Notes: generated by a model from the letters alone, not told the origin. Positions 21,017 through 29,959 are shown, counted from the stretch's first letter. The stretch is 39,656 nt of DNA from a virus (IMGVR_UViG_3300031576_000154:1-39656); one strand, 5' to 3'. Made by a program: numbers and translations.

Positions 21017-21100
21017 ATGCAACTCTATGACTTCGGCCTAACCATTGGTATCAGCATATTCCTACTAGCCATCGTATTAACAACTAATGACCACCCGTGA
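21017..21100 (+). CDS. Possible 27-residue membrane peptide
   Basis: MQLYDFGLTIGISIFLLAIV is one hydrophobic segment; the frame ends inside the start of the terminase gene. No ribosome binding site is visible. It may be a coupling leader or chance. Confidence 0.3.
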   Translation: MQLYDFGLTIGISIFLLAIVLTTNDHP

Positions 21101-22778
21101 CCGTTCACTCCAAGCTGCCCTTGCCGAGGCTGGTGAGGCCCCTGCTTGGCAATGGGATAAACTTCCTCAGCAGCAAGCCTTCCTCACCTCAACCGACCCC
21201 TTCACTATGTTCAGTGGGGGGTTCGCAAGTGGTAAAACTACTGCCCTCGTTGCCAAGGTTGTCCTACTCCTACTCATCCCCAACAATCTAGGTTATCTCG
21301 GTAGGCTCGATGGTAAGGCCCTCCGTGCTAGTACCATGCAGACTCTCTATGAGATGCTACCTGAGGAGTACCTTGCCCAGCATAATGACCAGAAGGGGTT
21401 CCTTCGGCTCAAGACTGAGTATGGGGGTGGGAAACTCATCTACGGTGACTTCAAGGATCTCAACGATCTCAAGAACATACCACTCGGTTTCTTTGCCATA
21501 GACCAAACAGAGGAAGTACCTGAGGACGTATGGAAGTACCTCGTTGGTCGTCTCCGTCGTAAGAACCCCATCCTCAATAATGGCATGAGGCAGTATTGGG
21601 TCCATGGCCAGTGTCCCAAGTCAGAAAACATACGACACTATGCGCTTCATGGGGATACTCAGTGCCGTCTCTGCCAGCTTTCACTCCCTGCCTTTGATGA
21701 TCGTGTCCCTAAGGGCCAACTCGACCCGACATGGGATCTTGTCTGTTATAACACCTATGGGTTTGGTGCCTGCAATCCAGAAGGCCCTTCACATTGGATC
21801 TTCAAGTACTTTGCTGGTCTCCCAGGTAAGCACGGCCCGTCAGGGCCTGGGAGGTTAGGGTATAAAGCCTACCATGCAACGGCATGGGATGGGTTGAATG
21901 CAGGCTTTGTTACTCGCAAGTATCTCCAAGACATGGAGCAGCTCTACAAGGACCTGCCCCTTATGTGGGAACGATACTTGGAGGGGAAATGGGTAGAAGC
22001 TGAAGGGCTAGTCTACCCCACATGGAAACGTGAGCAGTCTGCTATTCCACGCTATGCCACTAAGCATGATGGTACACCACTCTTTGATAGTAATGATGAC
22101 TGCTACGAATATATTGACCACGGGCTCGCGGCCCCCACTGCTGTAGGCTGGGTCATCATCAAAGAGTGTGACTGTGGATGTGATGCCCTCAATTACTTTG
22201 TCGTGGATGAGCACTACGAGGGGGAGAAGCCTGTCAGCTACCACACTCAACAAATCAAAGCCCACCGTGAGCGCATACCCTACCAAATCAAAGGGACCTA
22301 CCTTGATAGTCAGGCATTCTCTCGTACACTCATAGGCCAACATGGCACACCTCGTGAAGACCAACTGTACTCCGTAGCAGACGAATACATGGACCACGGG
22401 ATCTACCCCGTACCAAACCAAAAGGACTGGGATGCAGGCTATAACAGAATTAATGAGCTTCTTTCTCTTGATGCTACTCATGTGCATCCCGTCACTGGTG
22501 CGCTGGGTGCCCCACACCTATTTGTACTTGACAAGTGTAGTCACTTCATTGAAGAGATAGAAGGCTACAAGTGGAAGAAAGCCAGGAACTCCATTGCGGG
22601 TGACTACCGTGAGGAGCCTGCCGACGGGAACGACCACCACCTCGACGGGCTTAACGGTTTTTTGGCAAGCCGCCCAATGGACGTAAAATGGAGTCCAACC
22701 CCCAAACAAAATAATGATGATGATTGGTTATTTGAAATGGACATACAGCCATTACATAAATCACACATGGGCCTATGA
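21087..22778 (+). CDS. Terminase large subunit
   Basis: 563 residues. Walker A is FSGGFASGKTTAL near residue 45, Walker B is GFFAIDQTEEVPE near 140. The RNase H-like nuclease shows YIDHGLAAPTAVGW, YLDSQAF and DHHLDGLNGFL, giving the acidic triad. It packages DNA at the portal. Between ATPase and nuclease there is a Cys/His-rich insert (QCPKSENIRHYALHGDTQCR then LC) which could bind zinc. The stop overlaps the ATG of an HNH gene (ATGA). Confidence 0.9.
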   Translation: MTTRDRSLQAALAEAGEAPAWQWDKLPQQQAFLTSTDPFTMFSGGFASGKTTALVAKVVLLLLIPNNLGYLGRLDGKALRASTMQTLYEMLPEEYLAQHNDQKGFLRLKTEYGGGKLIYGDFKDLNDLKNIPLGFFAIDQTEEVPEDVWKYLVGRLRRKNPILNNGMRQYWVHGQCPKSENIRHYALHGDTQCRLCQLSLPAFDDRVPKGQLDPTWDLVCYNTYGFGACNPEGPSHWIFKYFAGLPGKHGPSGPGRLGYKAYHATAWDGLNAGFVTRKYLQDMEQLYKDLPLMWERYLEGKWVEAEGLVYPTWKREQSAIPRYATKHDGTPLFDSNDDCYEYIDHGLAAPTAVGWVIIKECDCGCDALNYFVVDEHYEGEKPVSYHTQQIKAHRERIPYQIKGTYLDSQAFSRTLIGQHGTPREDQLYSVADEYMDHGIYPVPNQKDWDAGYNRINELLSLDATHVHPVTGALGAPHLFVLDKCSHFIEEIEGYKWKKARNSIAGDYREEPADGNDHHLDGLNGFLASRPMDVKWSPTPKQNNDDDWLFEMDIQPLHKSHMGL

Positions 22779-23185
22779 AACTAGATTCATTCAAACGTCT
22801 TGCTGATAAGATAATGATTGAGCCACAAGGCTGTTGGTTATGGACTGGCAAACTCCAAGATGGCTATGGAATCACTAGATACACTGGTAAAGCTCGTAAT
22901 GCCCACCGTACTGTTTATGAACTACTAATTGGGAAAGTAGGTGATGGTTTGGTACTAGACCATCTTTGTCGTAGTAGGGCATGTTGCAACCCAGCCCATT
23001 TAGAACCTGTTACTCAATCTGTAAATACTTTGCGCGGAGACCATTGGCAACGCAGGAAATCTTGTTGTATAGCAGGCCATGAATTTTCGGTTAGTAATAC
23101 TTATATTACTAATGTGAAAGCGCGTGTTTGTATTGAATGCCGACGCAGGCGTGATAGGCTACGTTGCCCTAGGAGTAAGCATTAA
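22775..23185 (+). CDS. HNH endonuclease (HNH_3 type)
   Basis: 136 residues. CWLWTGKLQDGYGI, NAHRTVYELLIG, LVLDHLCRSRACCNPAHLEP is the classic HNH_3 layout found in phage homing endonucleases. A second Cys cluster (CCIAGHEFS then CIECRRRRDRLRC) is a C-terminal zinc or DNA-binding finger. It lies between terminase and portal with a 4-nt overlap on the left and 2 nt on the right, a typical insertion position. Confidence 0.9.
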   Translation: MKLDSFKRLADKIMIEPQGCWLWTGKLQDGYGITRYTGKARNAHRTVYELLIGKVGDGLVLDHLCRSRACCNPAHLEPVTQSVNTLRGDHWQRRKSCCIAGHEFSVSNTYITNVKARVCIECRRRRDRLRCPRSKH

Positions 23186-23187
23186 CT

Positions 23188-25317
23188 ATGGCACGTCCAG
23201 TTAAACCACGTAAAGAGCTAGGCGCTCAGTATGGCGCAGGGAATTCACTTGTAGACTCTGACCGCCTGCAACTTCTCCAAGGCTTTATCAAGACACACTT
23301 CAATGCGACTGAACTAGCCCGTGCGAAGTGGCTCCGTGATTACGAAGTCACGGAGGGTAACGGTAAGCAATGGCTTCGCGGGGACCGCGATAAAGTTGAA
23401 AAGACTGGTCGGCCCGCCCTTGAGTTTAATCAAGTCATGCCACAAGTCGAACTCGTCACGGGTATGCAACGTGGGATGAACCTTGACTTCACTGCTCTCC
23501 CCCGTGGCTTGGAAGATCGTAGACTTGGTGAGATCGCTACAGCAAGCCTCAAGGCTGCGAGCGAGTTTGGTCGTGTCCCGCGTATCGATGATAAGGTCTT
23601 TGATGATGGGACGATCTGTGGGCTTGGGGTCTGGGAAGTTCTCCACACCAATGACGATAGTGATGATCTAGTCTGGGGCGATATTGTTGTCTCCCGTATC
23701 AACCCACTTGCCTTCCTATTTGACCCCTGGGCTACAGAACCTGATCTCCAAGATGGGGCCTTTATGGGTAAGGCCATCTGGATGAGCATTGAAGACTTCA
23801 AGGCTCGCTACCCTGGTAAAGAACACCTCGCTCGCCCTGGTGAATGGCTTAGCCGCACTCAGTACTACCTTGCGTCATCCCAACAGCTTGGAACAGGCCC
23901 CAATTTGATTCGTGAACTCTACGACACTGAGACAGGCCGCATACGAGTCCTCCATATGTGGCACAAGGTCCAGACGACCATCCAACTTGTGATCGACACC
24001 GAGACTGGTCAAGTCCAAGAGGTAGCCTCAAAGGATAAGGGTGAGGAAGCCCTAGCCCAACTTGCTGAACTCCATGGTCGTGAAAAGACTGCCAATCTCG
24101 ATATTGTCTCGCAGGATGAAACCAGTATCATCACTGACAAGATGACTGGCCAACCAGTCCCAGACCTTCAATTCGCTGACCCACAGGCTGCCATCGAGTA
24201 TGTCGATAATCTATCGAGGGAAGCTGGCATGGAGATCTACGAGAGATTCTCCGTGGTCAAGCGAAAGGCACGAGTACCTGAATGGACAGAGATGGTCTGG
24301 TGGGAGACACTTGATAGTGGTAAAACACCTCATGAAGATCGTCTGTACCCCTATGTCCCATACATATCTCGTCAGTATAGCGATGACCCTGAGAGTATTA
24401 TGGGTATCGTTCGTAACCTTCATGACCCCCAAGATGAGTACAATAAACGGTATAGTAACATCCTTGCCCACCTCAATAGCAGCGCGCATAGCGGGTGGTT
24501 GAATCGTCGAACTGGTGGAGCCAATAAAACACAGCTTGAGCTCATGGGCTCCAAGCCTGGTATCGTCGTAGAGTTTGCCTCCCTTGCCCCCACCCAGATC
24601 AAGCCAGTAGAAATGTCCTCAGGACACTTTGCCATGCTCCAACATGGTGAACGCTCGATACTACGCATAAGTGGTGTCAATGCAGAGCTAGTGGGGCAGA
24701 CAACCCAAGCAACTGTGAGTGGTCGTGCTATTCGTGCCCGTCAAGAAGGTGGTGCAACAATTCTCAAACCACGTTTCCGTAACTTTGAGGAAGCCCGACT
24801 TGATCTTGCTCGTATGCTCCTAAGCCGTGTCCAACAGTACTACCCGGTTGAAAAGATCCGTCGTATCATTGGTGTGACTGAGTTGAGTACCCCACTCGGT
24901 GGGAATGGCCAGCCACTCTTCAGTAACCCCATTAGCGGGCAACCCATCCCTGATGATGATGTTATCAATATGCTCAAAGCCATGAAGAGTACCAAGTTTG
25001 ATCTGGTCCTTCGGTTGTCCCCTGGTACCGCAAGTGAGCGACAAGCCCAGTTTGAGCAGGGTGTCCAACTCGCAGGATTGATTACCTCCAGTGGTCGGCC
25101 ACTTGGCCCCAATACCATGCAGGCGATGATTGACCTTGCTGAGATGCCCACCCGCTTGGCTGAAGGACTCAAGCGTGATAGTGAGCAACCCGTCACTCCA
25201 GGTATTACTGAACCTGGGGGGCAAAATAAACAAGTCCAAGGCATGATTGGGAATCTCAAGTCAGGTAGTGCAAGTGGGTCCTCAATTGAAGCAGGTATGA
25301 CACAGGCAGGGGTCTAA
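23188..25317 (+). CDS. Portal protein (P22 type)
   Basis: 709 residues. The N-terminal FNQVMPQVELVTGMQRGMN, the FDDGTICGLGVWEV and WGDIVVSRINPLAFLFDPWA blocks and the length fit P22-like portal proteins, which form the dodecameric ring for DNA packaging and ejection. It follows the terminase and precedes scaffold and capsid as expected. The C-terminal 150 residues are Gln/Gly/Ser-rich. Confidence 0.9.
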   Translation: MARPVKPRKELGAQYGAGNSLVDSDRLQLLQGFIKTHFNATELARAKWLRDYEVTEGNGKQWLRGDRDKVEKTGRPALEFNQVMPQVELVTGMQRGMNLDFTALPRGLEDRRLGEIATASLKAASEFGRVPRIDDKVFDDGTICGLGVWEVLHTNDDSDDLVWGDIVVSRINPLAFLFDPWATEPDLQDGAFMGKAIWMSIEDFKARYPGKEHLARPGEWLSRTQYYLASSQQLGTGPNLIRELYDTETGRIRVLHMWHKVQTTIQLVIDTETGQVQEVASKDKGEEALAQLAELHGREKTANLDIVSQDETSIITDKMTGQPVPDLQFADPQAAIEYVDNLSREAGMEIYERFSVVKRKARVPEWTEMVWWETLDSGKTPHEDRLYPYVPYISRQYSDDPESIMGIVRNLHDPQDEYNKRYSNILAHLNSSAHSGWLNRRTGGANKTQLELMGSKPGIVVEFASLAPTQIKPVEMSSGHFAMLQHGERSILRISGVNAELVGQTTQATVSGRAIRARQEGGATILKPRFRNFEEARLDLARMLLSRVQQYYPVEKIRRIIGVTELSTPLGGNGQPLFSNPISGQPIPDDDVINMLKAMKSTKFDLVLRLSPGTASERQAQFEQGVQLAGLITSSGRPLGPNTMQAMIDLAEMPTRLAEGLKRDSEQPVTPGITEPGGQNKQVQGMIGNLKSGSASGSSIEAGMTQAGV

Positions 25318-25318
25318 T

Positions 25319-25429
25319 ATGAAGATACCGCGTAGTATGGGGTATGAGGCAACAAGTGTGAAGGTACGAAAGACGACAGGTAAGAAGATGAGCAAGATGG
25401 TGAAGTCAATGGGTTATGGTTCTAAATAA
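25319..25429 (+). CDS. 36-residue basic protein
   Basis: MKIPRSMGYEATSVKVRKTT then a Lys/Met-rich part ending KSMGYGSK. No clear ribosome binding site; the start lies 2 nt after the portal stop, so translation may be coupled. The C-terminus resembles that of the protein at 25981 (MGYGK). Confidence 0.5.
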   Translation: MKIPRSMGYEATSVKVRKTTGKKMSKMVKSMGYGSK

Positions 25430-25441
25430 TGGGAGGTTACT

Positions 25442-25579
25442 ATGCCAGGAGCAGGCTATCCAAAGGATCGTGTCGCGTCAACAAAGTATGAGAAGGGTGG
25501 AGTGTCACAGGGCAATCCACAGAAGCCTGTAAGTGGAAGTGAAGGCTTCAAGCCCAAGCGAGCTGGTAAGGGTAAGTAA
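25442..25579 (+). CDS. 45-residue basic protein
   Basis: GGGAGG lies 5 nt before the ATG. MPGAGYPKDRVASTKYEKGG then a Gly/Lys-rich tail ending KRAGKGK. Probably disordered; possibly DNA-binding. Function unknown. Confidence 0.55.
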   Translation: MPGAGYPKDRVASTKYEKGGVSQGNPQKPVSGSEGFKPKRAGKGK

Positions 25580-25587
25580 GTCATCTA

Positions 25588-25971
25588 ATGCTGAATCTCT
25601 TGAAAGATACCAAACCATACGAGCGGTTTCACCTCCAATTAGGCGAACCCACTCCTCATGTTTGGCGAAGTTGGTTTGGTATTGTAAAGTATGTTACATG
25701 GAGTAACGTGTTCATGGAGGATGGGAGAGCTGGCTCCTTTCAGTCTTGGTGGGTGTTTGGGAATGCTATCCACTGGTACACAGGAAATGTGAAATGTGAT
25801 GGTACGCGGACTCGTTGGTATTGGAGAGGTCAGTTAGATAATGGGGTGCCTCCATTATATACACCCGACCCAGTACAGTATGTAATGACCACAACCCCAA
25901 AGGAAATGTTCTCAGTTAGGTTCTTCGTCAAACCTAGTGTTCCCACATGGGATGTCATGGGTAATTCATAA
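25588..25971 (+). CDS. Hypothetical protein
   Basis: 127 residues rich in Trp and Tyr (SFQSWWVFGNAIHWYTG, RWYWRGQLDNG), suggesting a compact beta domain; no family recognised. It lies in the row of small genes between portal and scaffold. Confidence 0.6.
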   Translation: MLNLLKDTKPYERFHLQLGEPTPHVWRSWFGIVKYVTWSNVFMEDGRAGSFQSWWVFGNAIHWYTGNVKCDGTRTRWYWRGQLDNGVPPLYTPDPVQYVMTTTPKEMFSVRFFVKPSVPTWDVMGNS

Positions 25972-25980
25972 GGACTATTG

Positions 25981-26139
25981 ATGCCTTCCGTAAGTGAAAA
26001 ACAGATGGGCTTCATGGGTGCCGAGCTTAACCGTAAGCGTAAGGGTAAGAAGACGCGCACAGGAATGAGTGAGACTCAACTACGTGAGTTTGCCAGTAAG
26101 GTAAAGTCTAATGGTAAGATCATGGGCTATGGCAAATAG
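25981..26139 (+). CDS. Small basic phage protein (DUF3008-like)
   Basis: 52 residues. MPSVSEKQMGFMGAELNRKR, TGMSETQLREFASKV and a Lys-Gly tail fit the pattern of a small family common in phages (P-x-x-S-x-x-Q...FMG...K-R-G ... MS-x-x-Q-L-x-E-F-A). AAGGA lies 6 nt before the ATG. Function unknown. Confidence 0.65.
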   Translation: MPSVSEKQMGFMGAELNRKRKGKKTRTGMSETQLREFASKVKSNGKIMGYGK

Positions 26140-26154
26140 AACCATGGAGACTTC

Positions 26155-26574
26155 ATGGATGATGAGGCCCTTGAGTGTGAACTCCATAAGCAGCTTGCCT
26201 ATTGGCAACGTATTCTATACCTCCAAGATTGGACTGTGGAACTACGGATTGTCCGTCAGTGGGAGATGGCCGATAATCAAACCCTAGCCCAATGTGAACA
26301 ACATCTCCAACGGAAGGACGCCATTATCTACGTCCTTCATCCACAAGATCTCCCAGGGTTGAGTAGTCGGTTCCTCAACGGTGAGGAGTGTGACTACGAT
26401 ATCTCCCTCGTGCACGAACTCCTCCATCTCCACTTTGCCCCATTCCGCAATGAGAATGATACAACGGTCCACGAACAAGCCATTAATGCTATTAGTCGTG
26501 GCCTAGTCAAGGTTCGGAGGAATAAAGATACTGACTGTCTACCCACTGTGGCAAAGACAGAAGGATATTTGTGA
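26155..26574 (+). CDS. Zincin-like metallopeptidase
   Basis: 139 residues. LVHELLHLHF is an HExxH zinc-binding helix, and the later E in TTVHEQAINAISR can be the third ligand. The N-terminal WQRILYLQDWTVELRIV and the strand IIYVLHPQDL fit small phage zincins. It may process scaffold or capsid proteins, being just upstream of them, but no substrate can be read. Its stop overlaps the next gene (ATGA). Confidence 0.7.
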   Translation: MDDEALECELHKQLAYWQRILYLQDWTVELRIVRQWEMADNQTLAQCEQHLQRKDAIIYVLHPQDLPGLSSRFLNGEECDYDISLVHELLHLHFAPFRNENDTTVHEQAINAISRGLVKVRRNKDTDCLPTVAKTEGYL

Positions 26575-27140
26575 TGACATTTAGATGTTTGCGATGCAAA
26601 CTTGATAAAGATATTGCTAACGCTAGGCGCGATTGCTCATATGCACGGGGGTATCGCCACCTATGCCATGCTTGTGATGCATTGTTACAGCGCGAGCGTA
26701 GAAAACATTCGCATGGTATTTATAATGATGGTAGTGTAAAGAAGGGTGGCAGTAAAAACTTAAAGTCCTTAAACCCATCTAGGTACCCAATACTTACTGA
26801 AGCAGATGCGCAGTACTTGGCGGGGTTGTTTGATGGTGAAGGCCATGCTGGTGTGCATGGGAGGCCACGCCTAATGGTTAAGATGGGGGACAGAGACCCA
26901 ATAGATTTCTTTACACTATGTCTTGGTGGGTCAAGATCAATATCAGATGACAATCGTGGTACCACCCAAGGCAGACCTCGTAAGCGGATGTATGGTGTGT
27001 CAATTAACAGATTGGCTGAATTAGCTCGCGCAGTGCCTATTTTACATACGTATTGCAAAAACGAATCTAAAATTAACCAATTAGAAACGTGTTTAAGGTG
27101 GTTAAAGAGTTATAAGTACTGTGCTGATATACGGGCGTAA
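26571..27140 (+). CDS. LAGLIDADG-type homing endonuclease
   Basis: 189 residues. YLAGLFDGEGHAGV is a clear single LAGLIDADG motif near residue 85, so the enzyme would act as a dimer. The N-terminus holds a zinc-finger-like CLRCKLDKD with YRHLCHACDALLQ. It lies between the zincin and scaffold genes with an ATGA overlap at its start. No sign of an intron or intein around it. Confidence 0.85.
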   Translation: MMTFRCLRCKLDKDIANARRDCSYARGYRHLCHACDALLQRERRKHSHGIYNDGSVKKGGSKNLKSLNPSRYPILTEADAQYLAGLFDGEGHAGVHGRPRLMVKMGDRDPIDFFTLCLGGSRSISDDNRGTTQGRPRKRMYGVSINRLAELARAVPILHTYCKNESKINQLETCLRWLKSYKYCADIRA

Positions 27141-27200
27141 TTGGCCGTCGCCGGGCCTCAGGGGGTCGCCACCCAGTGGGCGTTGAAGGAAGGTATTGCA

Positions 27201-28160
27201 ATGGAATTAGAAGTACAAAAGACTGACGAGAAGGTTGAGTCCAAGGGTGAGGAATTAAACCTTAAAACCTTGTTCGGCAACTCGGAGGACAAAGAGACTT
27301 CAGATAAAACGGACGATAAATCAGATGACAAATCTACCTCGTCGTCGGAGGAATCTGAAGGTGATGACCCCAAAGAGCTACAGGCCAAGTTAGAGGCACT
27401 AACCAAAGAACTAAGCCGAGTCCGTAAAGGGAAGGCTGAGTCAAGTGCTGAAGTCCAGGAGGTGCGTGAACAACTCGCCAACCTCCAAGGCCAGCTCGAA
27501 GTCATGTCAAAAGGTAGCTCATCTGATAAAACAGGTGAGAACCGTTTGGCCAAGTACACTGATGAGCAACTGCTTCAGGGCCAAACTGAGTGGGAAGACA
27601 ACCTCTATGATGAGCGCATGGCAGCGCGGCAAGCACGAACTGAGAATGATGAAGCTGCATATACGAAGGCCAAGCGTAATGAAGGGGTTGCCAAGACGAC
27701 ACTCAATTCCATTCGCAAAGAATTGTTAGAGCGATCCAAACGTGTAGGGGCGGAACAGGCCAAGGCACAGACTGAAGCGAGTGAACTCGTCCAAGAGATT
27801 GCTGGTCTGTATGAAGAGGCCTATGAAGCCTTCCCAGGACTGAAGGAAAAGGGCAGTGATATTTGGAATGCTGGCAATGAAGTCTATAATCGTCACCCCA
27901 AGTTGATGAAACAATTGGGGCCGATGGCGGAGTTAGTTGCTACTGCCCTCGCTATTACTGAGAATCCTAAGTTGATTCCTGGTGGTGGCGCTGCCAAGGT
28001 CAAGGAAGCACGGAAGGACTTGCTTACTGAAATCAACGCGCAAGCTGAAAAATCGTTTATCAAAGGAAAGGGGACACCTAACAAGAAGGTGGCTCCTGAC
28101 TTTGCTGCGATGCCCCGCAATGAGTTTGAGAGTTTGATCCACAAACTTAAGCAGGGTTAA
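27201..28160 (+). CDS. Capsid scaffold protein
   Basis: 319 residues from the ATG at 27201, which has GAAGGAAGG upstream. It is acidic and helical: Asp/Ser-rich N-terminus (DKTDDKSDDKSTSSSEESEG), a coiled coil at about 55-105 and a basic C-terminal end. This composition and the place directly before the capsid gene are those of scaffolding proteins. Confidence 0.8.
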   Translation: MELEVQKTDEKVESKGEELNLKTLFGNSEDKETSDKTDDKSDDKSTSSSEESEGDDPKELQAKLEALTKELSRVRKGKAESSAEVQEVREQLANLQGQLEVMSKGSSSDKTGENRLAKYTDEQLLQGQTEWEDNLYDERMAARQARTENDEAAYTKAKRNEGVAKTTLNSIRKELLERSKRVGAEQAKAQTEASELVQEIAGLYEEAYEAFPGLKEKGSDIWNAGNEVYNRHPKLMKQLGPMAELVATALAITENPKLIPGGGAAKVKEARKDLLTEINAQAEKSFIKGKGTPNKKVAPDFAAMPRNEFESLIHKLKQG

Positions 28161-28171
28161 AGGAGACGACT

Positions 28172-29179
28172 GTGGCCAATTTAACGACAAGCTTCACTGA
28201 CGGCACCGCTAGTGATGCGACGCAGAGTTTATTTAATACCCTTCTGCTTCGGCGTGGGGTTCCCATGTTGATTCACCAAGTAGGTGTCAAAATGTACCCC
28301 TTGGCGAGACGCAGTGGGAAGACGATGATCTGGCGTCGGTTCGAGGAACTCGCAGTGGCGACTACGCCATTAGCCGAGGGAATCAACCCTGCTGGTAAGT
28401 CAAAGACCAAAACTGATGTGTCAGCGACCATTCAGCCTTTTGGTGACTTCATTGAAGATAGTGACATGGTACTTTCCACCCAACCCGACCCGCATGCGAT
28501 TGAGAATGTGGAGCTATTGGGTGAGCAAACTGGTCGCACGATGGATCAGTTGTACCGTGATACGTGGGCTAATTTTACTAACACTACGTTCGTCAATGGT
28601 ACTACTACATTGACTGTGACCCAGATCATCGATAGAAACGACTTGGATCGTGCGTACCGTGCCCTCATGGTTCGCAACGCCTTGAAGTTTACGCCGATGA
28701 TTATGGCCAGTCAGAACGTGGGTACCACTCCGATCATGCCTGCCTACTGGGCTATGTGCCACGAGGATGTAGCCTTTGACTTACGGCACTTGGATGGGTT
28801 CGTCCTTGTGAGTGAATATGCAGGCCATAATGGTGTCATGGAGGGTGAGTTTGGTGCTGATAAGAATGGCGTCAGGTTCCTTTCCAGCTCACAGGGGTAC
28901 GTCCTTCTTGGGTCAACCGGTGTGACTGCGGCAGCTACTGACATTAAGAATACCGGTGGGTTTGCTGATATTTATAGTGTCTTCATCGTAGGCCGTGACT
29001 TTGGTGGTGGGATCAATCTTGCTGGTAACAATGCAAGAGTGATTACACAACCACTAGGATCAGGTGGAGCCAATGACCCACTTGAAATGAGACAGACCAT
29101 GGGTTGGAAGCTGTATGATGCTCGTAATGTCCTGAACCAAAGTTTTGGGCAGGAGATTCAAACTGGAGCTTCACTATAA
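28172..29179 (+). CDS. Major capsid protein (N4-gp56 family)
   Basis: 335 residues. WRRFEELAVATTPLAEGINP, the following AGKSKTKTDVSATIQPFGDF and ENVELLGEQTGRTMDQLYRD are the signature blocks of N4-gp56-type HK97-fold capsid proteins. GTG start with AGGAG 8 nt upstream. It is probably the most abundant virion protein. Confidence 0.9.
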   Translation: MANLTTSFTDGTASDATQSLFNTLLLRRGVPMLIHQVGVKMYPLARRSGKTMIWRRFEELAVATTPLAEGINPAGKSKTKTDVSATIQPFGDFIEDSDMVLSTQPDPHAIENVELLGEQTGRTMDQLYRDTWANFTNTTFVNGTTTLTVTQIIDRNDLDRAYRALMVRNALKFTPMIMASQNVGTTPIMPAYWAMCHEDVAFDLRHLDGFVLVSEYAGHNGVMEGEFGADKNGVRFLSSSQGYVLLGSTGVTAAATDIKNTGGFADIYSVFIVGRDFGGGINLAGNNARVITQPLGSGGANDPLEMRQTMGWKLYDARNVLNQSFGQEIQTGASL

Positions 29180-29224
29180 TCTAGTATAGTGTAGAGGAGC
29201 GGAGGGCGCTAACACGCCCTCCGC
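29172..29224 (+). terminator. Hairpin pair after the capsid gene
   Basis: CACTATA/TATAGTG (29172-29191) overlaps the capsid stop, and GCGGAGGGCG/CGCCCTCCGC (10 bp, 29199-29224) follows. No T-run is present, so it may protect the capsid mRNA 3' end or weakly terminate. Confidence 0.5.
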
Positions 29225-29233
29225 GACCACCTG

Positions 29234-29518
29234 ATGTCAAAAGACCTAGGTATTCAATTTTATTGCGTAACACTGAATGGGGTCATCCTGCGAAGGGGCT
29301 TCATGGGTGTGACGGGTAAGCGTAGTGCTGAAGCAATGGCAGAGCGTTGGCAGGGGTCACATAGTCAAGGGAAAGGTCTATTAAAACACAAGGACCGTGG
29401 TGACTATGTGGAAGTAAAGCGTGACCATGCCATGGAGCATGACTATGCAGAGCGAGTCAGTACCGCTCAGCGTGGGAACCCACAGCGGGTGGTTGTTGAG
29501 TACAATACGGAGGGATAA
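29234..29518 (+). CDS. Hypothetical virion-region protein
   Basis: 94 residues starting MSKDLGIQFYCVTLNGVIL; basic middle (GSHSQGKGLLKHKDRGDYVE), no family recognised. It begins 10 nt after the capsid hairpin, and its stop overlaps the next start. Confidence 0.6.
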   Translation: MSKDLGIQFYCVTLNGVILRRGFMGVTGKRSAEAMAERWQGSHSQGKGLLKHKDRGDYVEVKRDHAMEHDYAERVSTAQRGNPQRVVVEYNTEG

Positions 29519-29793
29519 TGAAGAAAGTACGGATACGCAATATCGATTATGCTTTAACTGGTTCAGTTGATATAAAGAACCAGAAGCCCATTACCTATCG
29601 GCTTGAGCCTAATAAGTGGACTGATGTACCTGATGAAGTCTATGACCAGCTCAAGCACAAGTTTGGTAATGCAAGGTTTTCAGATGCCCCCAATAGCCTG
29701 CCAGGGCCTGATGGGAATTATTATGGGTATAGCGGCCAAACAAGACCAGAACAAACGAACTCTCAATATTTAATAGAATTTAGTAATGGCTAG
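29518..29793 (+). CDS. Hypothetical virion-region protein
   Basis: 91 residues. MKKVRIRNIDYALTGSVDIK then ITYRLEPNKWTDVPDEVYDQ gives a strand-rich start; the C-terminal third is Gly/Tyr/Gln-rich. The position after the capsid gene fits a head-completion or decoration protein, not proven. Confidence 0.6.
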   Translation: MKKVRIRNIDYALTGSVDIKNQKPITYRLEPNKWTDVPDEVYDQLKHKFGNARFSDAPNSLPGPDGNYYGYSGQTRPEQTNSQYLIEFSNG

Positions 29794-29798
29794 TGGTC

Positions 29799-29950
29799 TG
29801 AACCAGTAACATTTAAGATAGGTAGGTCGTCCCCGTAAGGGACAAGGCGTCCATCTCCCACGAGGAACTGGCCTGGGGGAGCGCCTGTAACACACAGTGC
29901 TGGTTCATAACTTATAGTGGGAACTCTCCACCTAGAGAGACCCTTACAAG
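29799..29950 (+). ncRNA. Structured 5' leader of the gene at 29960
   Basis: 166-base gap. TGAACCAG (29799-29806) and CTGGTTCA (29900-29907) can close a domain holding GTCCC/GGGAC (29829-29843) and GGCG...CTCCC with GGGAG-CGCC (29846-29885). A stem GGG-CTCTC/GAGAG-CCC follows, then CCCTT/AAGGG, whose 3' arm is part of the AGGGAG ribosome binding site. This looks like a regulated leader; no known riboswitch was recognised. Confidence 0.5.
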
Positions 29951-29959
29951 GGAGTTTTT

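Noticed and set aside
22008-22517. 169-residue leftward frame inside the terminase gene
   Set aside because: Antisense to the nuclease domain of terminase, with no motif of its own.
24820-25259. Long leftward frames inside the portal gene
   Set aside because: Shadows of the biased codon use of the portal gene; two overlapping frames of equal length are both open.
27141-27200. N-terminal extension of the scaffold protein from a TTG
   Set aside because: The ATG at 27201 has a good ribosome binding site, and the extension is GC-rich with no conserved look.
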